A stretch of DNA of 15,716 bases, taken from assembly GCA_027596195.1 (NCBI GenBank), contig JADGJG010000608.1, positions 1-15,716 on the forward strand, written 5' to 3'. The notes under the pieces are model-generated. The model was not told the DNA's origin, did not search any database, and saw only the letters and a list, made by a program, of their open reading frames with translations. The position numbers and the translations under genes are program-made. Origin of the DNA: Podochytrium sp. JEL0797 (taxonomy: Eukaryota > Chytridiomycota > Chytridiomycetes > Chytridiales > Chytriomycetaceae). Shown piece after piece: positions 1-9,150 of the stretch; positions within the stretch are counted from its first letter, which is position 1, and every line of letters starts with the position of its first letter.

Positions 1-54
1 CCCCCTCCTCCCATTCCTCTTCTGCAAGTGCTTAAATCACGTCCTTGTTGGTAG
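1..54 (+). other. 3' end of a Sec10 intron (cut by the window edge)
   Basis: Pyrimidine-rich sequence with a CTTAAAT branch-like site ends in TTGGTAG directly before the first supported Sec10 exon. The reading frame of that exon meets a TAG stop at 52-54, so these bases are not coding in that frame and fit an intron end. Confidence 0.7.
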
Positions 55-1898
55 ATGCAAAACTGCATCGAACTCGAACTCTCAACCGCCCAAACCGTAA
101 ACTCAACACACTACCTCCGCATCCTCGCCCTCGTGCACAAAGCCACTCTATCCGTGTGCAAATCGCTTCACAAATTTGACAAGGAAGTCATCCTTCCCGA
201 AACAAAAGGCACTGTGGGCATCTCGGCGATCCTGGATCGCTGTTTTGATGATTTGTTTGTGCCGTATACGGAGAACGATCGGTATGTGGATATTGAGAGG
301 AGTTGCTTGGAGGATCGGATGGGGGTTGTGTTGCAAGGATTCATGAATTTTCTGGTACGTTAGGTTTATAACCGCCCGACCAAAAGCGCGTTTTCTTTCT
401 CGTTCGTTGGTTTTTGAATTGCTTTTCACAGATAAATCGCGCAAAGAACCCAAAATCCAAAAACAATCCAATGCCATCCTTCCAAAACGCGGTAGGCAAC
501 ATGCTCGGAATGGAAACAGCCGTCAAATCAAACCAATCGATTGCATCCAATGAGCCCCCTGAATCCTATGGACTCCCCAGCGTGTCGTTGACTCTGCAAT
601 TGCTTGAGATTCATCTTGAATCTCTCGAAAGGTGCAAAGAGTTGAGCAAGATGTGTGATTTGTCCAAGAATGTCTTGACTGTGTTCAAAGTGCTTGTGGA
701 GAAAGTGGGCGATGGATATTTGATTCATGCGCTGGACGTGTGAGTGTGGATGTTGTTCCTGGTTTGATTTATAACTTTATTGTCATCTTCCAGTGTCTTG
801 GATAACATTGCACAAATGAACGGACGAACCGAGCCAGAGCTGCATGGGTTGGAAGTTGTTCGCGTCGAGAACCAAATCCTGAACGTGCTTCAACTCCATT
901 TCCAGACTGCAATTGTAACTTGGATCGGCTATAATTATTCATGCTTTTTCTTCGTCCTTTTGCTGATTGCCACCCCGCAGATTCCGCTCCTCAGTCAATC
1001 TCCGACCATCCACCGCGACGCTGTGATTGCAAAGAACGAATTCATGGAAGTGTTGGAAACCAAAATGAATTCCATCATCAAGATTCATGTGGATGGTGAG
1101 AATCTCCTTGTCTCCCAGTCAACTTATAGCTACTTCCCATTCCATTCCAGCCATCCAAGAATGGCTTGAGCTCATTCTCTCGAAACAAAAGCGAACGGAC
1201 TACAAACCAAAGGATGAGCAAACAGCTTCAACGCCGTCTACAACGGTTCGTAAAAACTGTTCTTAAAAATGAAAGCACTGACCCACCCCCTCCACCCTTT
1301 AAATGCAGACCTGCGCTCAAGTGTGTGAATTTCTAAACAAGATTCACGTGAAAGCAGAAATTTACTTTGACAGCATCAATTTGACGGGGTTTTTGAACGA
1401 AGTTGGGTCCATTTTCCACATGTGAGTTCCCGCTGGTATCGCCAGTATTACGGCGCGTACGATCATGCTTAAAAATACAAACAGGCTGCTACTCGAGCAT
1501 ATCAAAAAGTTTATATTCAGTGACGTTGGGGGTCTGATTCTCGCCAGGTAAATCACAGCCCCCCCCCCCCCCCTCGTCGTTTCATAATTACACACGCATG
1601 CCAAACCCACAAACCACTTCCTAACATCTTCGTCGAACAATCCAAAAACAACAGGGACCTCGCAAAATACTACGAAATCGTGCAAAGTTTCCGCATTCCA
1701 GCTCTCACGGACAAATTCGAAATGGTGCGCGAGCTAGGGAATATTTATATTGTGAAGCCCGAAAACATTCAGCAAGTCATCAATGGGGGCCATTTGAGCC
1801 GATTGGACGTGACGCTGTTGACGCCGTTTTTGATGTGTCGTGTGGATTGGGTGAAGATCCAAAAGCTAGGAATTTTTTTCAATAGCTCGTCAATATAG
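55..1898 (+). CDS. SEC10: Exocyst complex subunit Sec10/EXOC5 (5' part missing)
   Basis: Sec10 is a subunit of the octameric exocyst, which tethers secretory vesicles to the plasma membrane. Eight exons are supported: 55-354, 432-739, 794-914, 981-1095, 1151-1245, 1309-1421, 1485-1547, 1655-1898 (452 aa, in phase at every junction). Family-specific stretches are visible. They include KRTDYKPKDE in exon 5 (human EXOC5 has KKTDFKPEDE), and FHMLLLEHIKKF then GGLILARD across exons 6-8 (human FHRLIYEHLQQY and GGMLAICD). The ending around NIQQVINGGHLSRLD also aligns with the human C-terminus and stops at the same place. The ATG at 55 is not the true start: the family is over 700 aa and an acceptor TAG lies just before it, so the N-terminal third is outside the window. 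Introns are 54-107 bases. No canonical AATAAA follows the stop, but a G-rich tract does. Confidence 0.93.
1559..1573. repeat. C15 homopolymer in a Sec10 intron
   Basis: Fifteen consecutive C follow the donor at 1548 in the longest Sec10 intron (107 bases). Such runs are prone to length error, so the exact count should be treated with caution. Confidence 0.8.
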
Positions 1899-1979
1899 AG
1901 GGTGGAGGAGGGGGGGGGTGGGGGAGAAGGCTTATCGTGTTTTTAAATTCGAAAATAAGAGAATTTTGAGAAATTGTCA
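1899..1979. promoter_or_regulatory. Sec10 3' end and TMEM249-like gene promoter space (81 bases)
   Basis: The tract after the Sec10 stop contains runs of nine and five G (1910-1918 and 1920-1924) plus shorter G runs, followed by an A/T-rich part (about 1935-1979) that leads into the next ATG. The G tract could form a quadruplex in the Sec10 3' UTR. The A/T-rich part is the only space for a proximal promoter of the next gene. No TATA or CCAAT motif was recognised. Confidence 0.4.
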
Positions 1980-2911
1980 ATGTTTTTTCTCAAGAAGCTC
2001 TTCACAGTCAAAAAGGCCGAAGACTTACTCGAAGAGAAGTTGGCCGCTAATCCCTACTTTCCTTTTCAAGTGGTAAGAGAGACAGGTGAGTTGCGTATTT
2101 GGTAGCACGTTCATGGACGCGTGTTTTGACCGAGCCAAAACAGAACTCGAATTCTCGGTCAGATATACCATACTGTATGTCGCGATTGGAGGATTGATTA
2201 TATCCGTGGTTATGTTCATTGCTTGGATCACCGGAAACCTTCTCAGCAATGTATGCTTTCCTTCAAAACACGACTCGCGGAAACACCAATATTCAATTTC
2301 TTTGCACAAACGATAGGCCTTTTTTATTCTGCCGTTGGTTGTTGCTGTTGTATCTCTGGCTGCGATTTGGAATTACAAAGACACGCGCAAATATTCCTTG
2401 AGGCCCAAGACGAAAGAATATATCTTCTTCCACAACACTACAGAACATATTCGAGGCCAATACTATAATATTTACGTCCGGTTGCGATGCGAAGTGAGAT
2501 CGGGTGCGGAATTTTTATATTCCGTATGGCGGTGTGTTGATGGCATTCGTGTTGAATTACAGGCTCGAAACCACACTACCATTTGATTCTCAATGGATAC
2601 GAAATTGACTCGCGAAGGATATCGGGGTCAACAACGAACGTCGAGGTGCCACCATCGCAATTTCCAGAAATTCAAAATCACCAAAAACCAATATTCATAA
2701 CGTTCTCATAGAAATTGCGAAAGCTAGGACAAAAGATTGCTGCGAATCTCAACCTGAAGTAAGTAGTTGAATATCTTTTTTTGCTTCGAGTTGACGCGAT
2801 ACTCAAATTCCACTCGAAAACAGTTATTTCGATGACGCCAACACCTCTTCGCACCACGTTATTCGGCATTTTAGAATGGACAAACAAGTATTCTCGTTCA
2901 GAAGAGATTGA
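1980..2911 (+). CDS. TMEM249: TMEM249-like CatSper auxiliary membrane protein
   Basis: Six exons (1980-2085, 2144-2250, 2317-2503, 2563-2645, 2712-2758, 2824-2911) give 205 aa. NPYFPF at residues 24-29 precedes two membrane spans, about 44-63 and 72-89, with a short turn between them. A soluble tail follows. The tail pattern YVRL...HYHLILNGYEID (exons 3-4) and LGQKIAANLNLNYFDD with a final HHVIRHF (exons 5-6) aligns without gaps, as far as I recall it, with human TMEM249 (FHLVLGGHRLE, LGRYIARKLNINYFDYL, RHVVRHW). In animals TMEM249 is part of the sperm-tail CatSper calcium-channel complex, so a role in the zoospore flagellar membrane is inferred. Donors at 2504 and 2646 (GTGCGG, GTGCCA) are weak. 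They were chosen because they alone keep the frame and the conserved sequence. The gene lies 34 bases before the stress-protein gene and close to AK7. Confidence 0.78.
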
Positions 2912-2927
2912 TTCCTTTGTGACTCAC

Positions 2928-2933
2928 AATAAA
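2928..2933 (+). terminator. Poly(A) signal AATAAA of the TMEM249-like gene
   Basis: A canonical AATAAA lies 16 bases after the stop codon at 2909-2911, and the next gene's ATG follows 12 bases later. Confidence 0.6.
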
Positions 2934-2945
2934 TGAAAAAAGTTG

Positions 2946-3619
2946 ATGAAAATGAACTTCACAGTTTTAACTGAAACCGAGACTGAGCCGGGCAACACAG
3001 CCGATCTTATCAATAGTCCGACCGAGCTTGTGGTGCCACAGGAGGAAGGAGCGCGTGAATTCAATCGCAAGGTGGCCATCGCCGTGGTGAGTCAAAATCA
3101 GAATTGGCGCCACTTCCCCACCGTCACAATCTAACCAAGAATAACAACCAGGATTCCTCTGACTTTGCTGCGTACGCTGTGGAATGGGCGATCAAAAATG
3201 TTCTGCAAAAAGACGATTTGGTAGTTCTGTTATCCTGCCGAAGTTACGTCACGCCACCTGGCACAGTTTATATGGACGTGGCAGGTTACATTGGGCAACA
3301 AGAGACTTTCCAGCGCAGCGCGAGTCACACCCTCCTTCGGGGATTCGCGATCCGCCTTGTCGAAGCTGGTTTTGTGCCAAAAGGTTTTGCACTCTGCGGG
3401 GATGTGAGAGAGGAAGTCGTGAGAAAGGCGAAAGATATTGAAGTTGATTTGCTAATTGTTGGATCGCGCGGGCTTGGAACAATGTCCAGACTTTTGGTTG
3501 GCAGCGTGTCCGACCACATCGTCCACAACGCGCATTGTCCAGTGGTGGTGGTGAAACCAACAGAGCAGGGAATGAAGGAGATGAGAGCGCAGAGAGAAAA
3601 CTCGGTTATGTCAGCTTAA
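2946..3619 (+). CDS. Universal stress protein (UspA family)
   Basis: Two exons (2946-3086 and 3152-3619) encode 202 aa. After an N-terminal extension of about 40 residues the USP fold begins (KVAIAVDSSDFAAYAVEWA). The intron falls right after the first beta strand, in phase 0. The C-terminal signature GSRGLG...LLVGS at about 151-165 fits the G-2x-G-9x-G-S/T nucleotide-binding loop. It is followed by the family's DHIVHNAHCPVVVVK end, so an ATP-binding USP is expected. Function in eukaryotes is loosely defined (stress, hypoxia, desiccation). The first ATG at 2946 was used; a second in-frame ATG at 2952 is equally possible. The gene converges with AK7, with only 30 bases between the two stop codons and no canonical poly(A) signal seen there. 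Confidence 0.92.
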
Positions 3620-3649
3620 TATGATGAAAAGAAGGGGAAAATAGTAATT
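3620..3649. other. 30-base convergent gap between USP and AK7
   Basis: The stops of the two genes face each other across 30 A/G-rich bases. With UTRs included, the transcripts must overlap at their 3' ends, giving potential antisense pairing. Confidence 0.5.
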
Positions 3650-6399
3650 TTATGAGTTGTGTTTGAACAAGAATTCCGCAAGGTAGTCAACAGGGTCATC
3701 CGGTCGAACTTTGCAGACCTCAATCAACCCAGAAGTTAATGTCGGCATCACGTATTTCATGAGATAGTTTCTCAGAGGAACGGATTGCGCCTCCAAGACT
3801 TCCTGCTCCTGCTTCCTGATCTCTTCCATTCTCACGTTCTGTCAAAGAAGATAAAGCGTGAGCTCGAGTGCATCACCGACGCGACAGGATTTTCACTTAC
3901 CCATTCGGCCACAGCCTTTACTTGCCGTTCGGACTCTTCCTTTTCGCGTTTCTCGCGCTCCTCTTCAGCAACTTTCACCTCAGCAGCCTATATTCAAAAT
4001 CATTCAGAATCTTACAACAGTTTTGATTGAGAGACAAACCTTCAATTCCTCTTCCTGTCTCTGGTTCTCTTCCAATTGCTCCAACGTGGGCCCATAGTTG
4101 TGGGGCTTTCCAATGAACTTGGTCATAGTCTCCAACACGAACTCAAACTCGTTGGAAGTAACAGCAACCGTAAAAGGGTGAATTTCAAGCTCATCGAAAT
4201 AGTTGAGAACAGTGGTTTCGTCCGTGTTGGCAGCTCTGAATTCTTCAAGTCTGTGGATGAGAGCTGGAACAAAGACTGCATGAGAATCAAATAGTCGATT
4301 TCGAGGTTTTTAAGACAGATTCCACCTTCTTCCGAGTTCTTGGTGTCGACTGTGGCCGCTTCTGGGAGGTTCATCATGCGTTCCTTGATGAATTCGTCGG
4401 CGACTTCGAGCGTGATGACAAACTCGGGTCCAGTAACTTCATCAATCAATGGAACCTTGTCGTCTTTCATGTCATCCTCATTTGCTAAGAGATGGAGCAG
4501 ATTAGTTTCACTTGCACCAAAAACAAAATGATTTACGTTTGAAAATGTTGGCCGCCTCATCAATCGTTCCAGGATAGCCGTCCAGAATGTATCCTTGATT
4601 CCTGCATGGCATGCTCCTCAATTTGTCCTTCAAAAAGTTGACCACGTATTCGTCCGGATATTTTCCATTGTTGGCTCTGGTAGCTTCCTTGATCTCTTCA
4701 AGGAGCTCTCTGTCCGCGTCCGCTGTCGTATCGTCCTCATCTGGAAGGAATGTTCCGCCTGCTCTACGTTCCTGTTTGAATTTGCAAATTCAGGTGTAAG
4801 TAAACGCGAAAGTGAAGTGTTCAAAACCACAATGTTACCATTTTCGCAATCGAATCTTTTACAATCAGATCCAGCTCCACATAATGAATTTCATAATGCT
4901 TGGCCAGTTTCTGCGCATAAAACGATTTCCCACTCGCGGGTGGGCCGTGAAGAATAATTTTAAGTGGAGACAGTCCTCTGGCGTCCTTGAACTCTTGGAT
5001 CAAGGCCGGAAGGTTTTCAATCATGCCCGACTTTTGATTTTAAACACAGAGTTTGTGAATATTCTTCTCGTCATCCGATTTGTTTTGATAGTTTTCGTTA
5101 CCTCATATTTCCATTCAAACGTCATCTCCTTGATGTGTCCCGGTTCCAATCTCAGATTCACAAGAAGCATATCGAAATCAGATTGGGGCAAGTTTTTGTT
5201 GAGAAGAGCCATTTCCTTGGGCACCTTCTTGACGTTTCCAGTTCCCAACCCATCGCTAATCGCCTGGAAAGTAGCGATAAGTTCACCCGATTCGCATTCA
5301 TTTGCCTCATACCTTCACAATATCATAAAGAGAGTTTTTGGACTCGTCAATCGCGAGGAGGTACTTGTTTTCTGGCAAGAATTCTACAACCTCGACAATA
5401 ATGTTTGTGAGATCGTCCAAATGGATCGTTGGGAGATTGTTGGCGCCTTCTCCGTAACAGACGAGCTCTTCATTGTGCCACGCAGCCTGTTATGCTAGTG
5501 GTTAAACACGAGAATACTATAAAACCACATGCGCACCTTCAACATGTGATGAAAAATGCTGTCGCCGGCGTGATAAACCAATCCGCTCGCAACGACATAC
5601 GTCTTCAAAGATCCCTTCTTTCCAAACTTCATAATACTTTTTTCGACCTGAATGTGCGTTTTGTAGTTTGGGTGGGCCTTTCTGCGGCGATATTCGTCCT
5701 CTGCGAGGGACGCTTCGGGGTCATCTTGATCGACCTTGGTCTTGGACCAAGTCATGATGGATGAGAGGGCAATGAAGGTTTTGGGTTTGTCGAGGAATGT
5801 GTCTGAAAGTTCGGCGAGCACTGTTTCGATTCCATTTGTTTTTAGCGTGGGGAGAAAACGCGTTGCTGGAACGTACTTTCAATCGCCCACGAGGCTTCCT
5901 CAAGACTTTGATTGAGATCGTAAATGATAACATCCGAACCCAAGAGGGCTTGTTTCAACTCCTCTCTATCGTCGTTCTATCGAAAGTGCATTAGAAACAA
6001 ACGCGCATTTTCCACCAGATACAAAACGACACAAACCTTGATAACGCCTTGAACCCATTCTGCAACCTCTCCCTTCACAGCAAACTTTTCAATCGCCTCC
6101 CTTCTCGCCGCATCCTTCTTCTTGTCCCCAGTCTCAACCATCACCCCAGGCAAACTCGGCGCAACAGGATGATCCACGATAGGACACAACGTGCCCCAGA
6201 CCATGTATTTTTGTTTCGGAGGCTTTTCTTCCTTGTGGCTGTCTGCCCCTTCTTCCCCCTCTCCAGCGGCTGCCGCGGCTGCTGCGCCATCGTCTTCTTC
6301 CGGTTCGGGTTCTTTACGCGATCCTACGACCGTGGAGGCGAGGAGACGAGAAAAGTTGTGTCCGGTTGGGGAATCAATGTTGCTCACGAAGCAACGCAT
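3650..6399 (-). CDS. AK7: Adenylate kinase 7 (ciliary, Dpy-30 motif)
   Basis: In coding order the eleven exons are 6399-6037, 5976-5877, 5820-5537, 5486-5313, 5263-5102, 5030-4839, 4771-4537, 4484-4326, 4275-4040, 3987-3901 and 3838-3650. They give 726 aa, essentially the human AK7 length. An N-terminal Rossmann-like region (about 1-360) carries [10 protein letters not shown] and [12 protein letters not shown] as in animal AK7. The nucleotide kinase domain has a P-loop GPPASGKS at about 390-397, [14 protein letters not shown] near 481-494 and [13 protein letters not shown] further on. A charged coiled stretch precedes the Dpy-30 motif (about 685-722, [13 protein letters not shown]...[12 protein letters not shown]). 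AK7 is needed for motile cilia in animals, where it interconverts adenine nucleotides, so a flagellar role is expected here. The ATG at 6399 matches the family N-terminus; an in-frame ATG at 6465 would add 22 residues and nearly touch the divergent gene. Confidence 0.95.
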
Positions 6400-6485
6400 T
6401 TTCGATTCTGTGGTTGGAGGGCTCTTTTTTTTGGTGACAATTTCGACAGCCAGAAATATCCACATTGGTCATTCGGAACGAAAAA
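6400..6485. promoter_or_regulatory. Shared divergent promoter of AK7 and the IQ-motif gene
   Basis: 86 bases separate the two divergent ATGs. An inverted CCAAT box (ATTGG at 6464-6468) and a T-rich run near 6426-6432 are visible. No convincing RFX X-box could be read by eye. The arrangement suggests co-expression of the two genes. Confidence 0.5.
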
Positions 6486-9116
6486 ATGCCACCATCGAAA
6501 CAGACACAACCCACCATCCTCTTCAACTACTTTGAAGAAGATGGCGAAGAAGAAGAAGACGCATACCACCACCACCACCAACAACCCGATTCCCACCGCT
6601 CCTCCACCTCCTCGTCCGATTTCCTCCTCAACCTGAGCTCAGGCCTCGACGACAACACCCCGCTTTCCCGTCTCTTGAACCAGAACCACAATCAACTCCA
6701 GCAACGCGCAAACACGGCTCCCGCTTCTTCGTCCGTCCTATTTCCCATCTCCCAAATGTCGTTCGAGCATCTTTCCACAGGTCCTTCGACCCCGTGGATC
6801 ACCACTGCGCTTGCAGACGCGACGGTGAAACAGAATCGGAGGCTTGCTGCTTTATTGGCGGTTGTAAAGAACAGCGGTGTGGGGGGTGCAGGGGACGAGT
6901 TTGGGGAATCGGGAGGTGGTGCTGGGGGTGGAGGGGACGGTGCGAATGGGGATGAAGGGAATGAAGGGGGTCAGGAAGGAGGGTTTGATTTGTTGGATCG
7001 ACAGGCTCGGTTTGATAAGAGTTTTGTGGAGATTCAGAAGCTGTTGGGTAAAAAACGAATGCCGTTTTCTCCCCCCTCCAACTCGTAGTTTAAATCAGCT
7101 TGCATCCATCTAAAAAACGCGTTCATTTCATTGTTTATATAGAATACGCGAAAAGTTTGGACGAATCGACCCTCTCCAACGACCCCTCCTCCCCCACTAC
7201 AAAACGAACCCCAACAACTACGCGCCCGACCACCAGCCCAGCCATTATCCAAAAACAAACCACACCGCGAGACCAGCTATACACAAGCCAATTGAGCGGC
7301 GCGGCGGGAGTCGTCCTTCCGAGCCGGTACGGCCGCAAACCCATCAAACAGATTGAAGATGAACTCAAGAAACGCATTGATTTGCTCAAGAGTAATCAGA
7401 ACGAGTGGGAAGCGTTTCAGGAAAAGATTTGTAAGCTGTTGAAAAAATTCTCTGTTTCTCGCTGAACGTTCTCTTGCCTCTCCCTCCAGTGCAATACCAA
7501 AAATCACATCTGGTTCAAACAAATCTCATCAAACAAAACCGTGAAGCCGCGGCCGCATATTTCCCAGAATCACGACTACGAAATCTCGCTTCCGCGGTAA
7601 ACCATACCCCCCCCCCCGTCGCATTCCACATGTTGAACCAGCTCAAAATAGCATCAAGACCATGAACGACATCGCGACCAGGTGCTCCAAAAAAAGAAGA
7701 AAATCGACAAGGAGCGGCTCAAAAAGAAGATGGAAGCCGTTCAAAAGAAGGAATCTGCGGCTGTTGAGTGTATTTTATTTCTCCCCCAATATCCCGGATC
7801 ATAACTCTTGCTCACCCCCCATCTCTGCCAAAAAAAACAGGAACAAGGAAAACGCCGCGAAACCGAAGCCAACGGAAAATCCCTCACAGCCCAAAAAAAG
7901 TGGTTTATTCTCGTTTCGGTTGCCGCACGAATTGGATATATCCAACGCACGGTCGAAGTAATGTGACAAAAAATGGCTGCGGAATTGTTTTGACACGACA
8001 ACTCACCCTTCCCCCTCCCAACCAGGAAAATCGTGCAAGAAACTACAAAACGATTCGCGAGAATCACGCGGCACGGATTATTCAACGTGCCTACCGCTCT
8101 TACATGTTCAAGAAACGCGAGCAACGCAAACGAGACGCGTTAAGAACCATTTCTACGTAATATCACCCCCAGCTTCCCCCCCCCTTCCTCCCCACACATA
8201 ACAATATTCTCCTGAACACATCCACATGCACAAAAAAACAGCGTGTTCCACTTTTACGTCCTCCAACGACGAATGGAAGCCAAATACCTCGCCGCGGACA
8301 AGATTCGGCAATTTTTCAAGGAAGTGTTTGACGTGTCAAAGCTCATGAAAGTGGTTCAAAAGTACCGATTCTCAGGTTTGTTATCGGCAACCCTCCACCC
8401 TTTTTTACGAGATTTAATCTTGCGATTTTCCGTTCACACAGTCCTGATGGCTCAACGGTACGTCAAATCGCATCTTGCCATCCGCAGCGCACAGGTTACC
8501 GTTTTGTGCAAGTACTGGGATAAACATGAGTCCGAGTGGTTGGCGCAGCGTAAGATGCATGGAGGTGGTGTTGGTGGGAGCATGGCGAGTCTCGATGGTG
8601 GAGACAAGGGTGGGAAAGCCGCTGCAGCAGCAGCCGCCAAGTCGAAAAAGAAGGTGAAAAAGTCCAAGGATGAGGAGAAGGACAAGAGTGGGGATAAGGG
8701 GGGTGTGGTCAAGATTTTGGAGTAAGTTGGTCGTGGTGCGTTCTTGAAACGAAACTAACCACGCTTTTTTTCATGGTCTGAACAGTGCCAGCAAAATCGC
8801 GGCCATCACAGAAGACTTGATTTCGCGCAAAAAAGTATTCTGTGGTCTCCTCGCTGCATATCGAAATCAGGTTGCGCAGGAGCTCAAAAAACCAGTGGCA
8901 AAGAAGGCCTTGTTCACGGGAATCAAAGCAAAGCCTGGTGGCAGTTGAGTGATTGCGTTTTTGTATTTTGACATCTGACTTTTTCGAGTAGAAGCAGAGG
9001 AAGAAAAGGGGGTGCTCAAGCGACCCATCTTCAAGCTGTTGCCGCCATTGCAAGAAATGCATGCAGTATTTGAAAGGGGGTTAGTTCTGCAGCACCAAGT
9101 GAACGCAAACGCGTAA
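6486..9116 (+). CDS. IQ-motif protein, probably flagellar, family not recognised
   Basis: Ten exons (6486-7047, 7143-7430, 7490-7596, 7652-7762, 7841-7957, 8026-8156, 8242-8375, 8442-8721, 8786-8943, 8992-9116) give 670 aa with every phase consistent. The N-terminal third is low complexity (acidic/His run, then Gly-rich). A charged helical region follows, with GRKPIKQIEDELKKR near the end of exon 2 and a Lys/Glu-rich coiled stretch in exon 4. One IQ calmodulin-binding motif lies at about 411-426 (AARIIQRAYRSYMFKKR). After it comes a well-formed helical block with KIRQFF, VSKLMKVVQKYRFS and VTVLCKYWDKHE, then an Ala/Lys-rich linker and a conserved-looking tail (RPIFKLLPPLQEMHAVFERG). The shared promoter with AK7 suggests an axonemal, calmodulin- or light-chain-binding protein. 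That role is inference. The last intron (8944-8991, 48 bases) is needed to reach the coding tail; without it translation would stop at 8946. Confidence 0.8.
7607..7617. repeat. C11 homopolymer in an intron of the IQ gene
   Basis: Eleven consecutive C lie in the 55-base intron 7597-7651, just after its donor. Confidence 0.8.
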
Positions 9117-9120
9117 TAAA
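9115..9120 (+). terminator. Poly(A) signal AATAAA overlapping the stop codon of the IQ gene
   Basis: The stop TAA at 9114-9116 is the start of TAATAAA, so the poly(A) signal shares two bases with the stop codon. The next gene's ATG is at 9151, so cleavage must fall within about 30 bases of it. Confidence 0.6.
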
Positions 9121-9150
9121 AAAAAGAGTACTTAAAAAACAACGCAAAAA

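Noticed and set aside
55..57. ATG at 55 as the true start of the first gene
   Set aside because: Similarity places this residue in the middle of Sec10, and a TAG acceptor with a pyrimidine tract precedes it, so it is an internal exon edge.
2086..2316. Uninterrupted frame through the first two TMEM249-like introns as a separate small gene
   Set aside because: Splicing 2086-2143 and 2251-2316 joins the membrane segments to conserved sequence on both sides, in phase. The unspliced frame adds a poor tail.
4812..5498. Open frame of 228 codons on the plus strand
   Set aside because: It crosses three AK7 exons and their introns on the opposite strand. The AK7 reading frame there carries the P-loop and family sequence.
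6049..6636. Open frame of 195 codons on the plus strand
   Set aside because: It runs antisense through AK7 exon 1 and into the IQ gene's first exon in another frame, with no domain.
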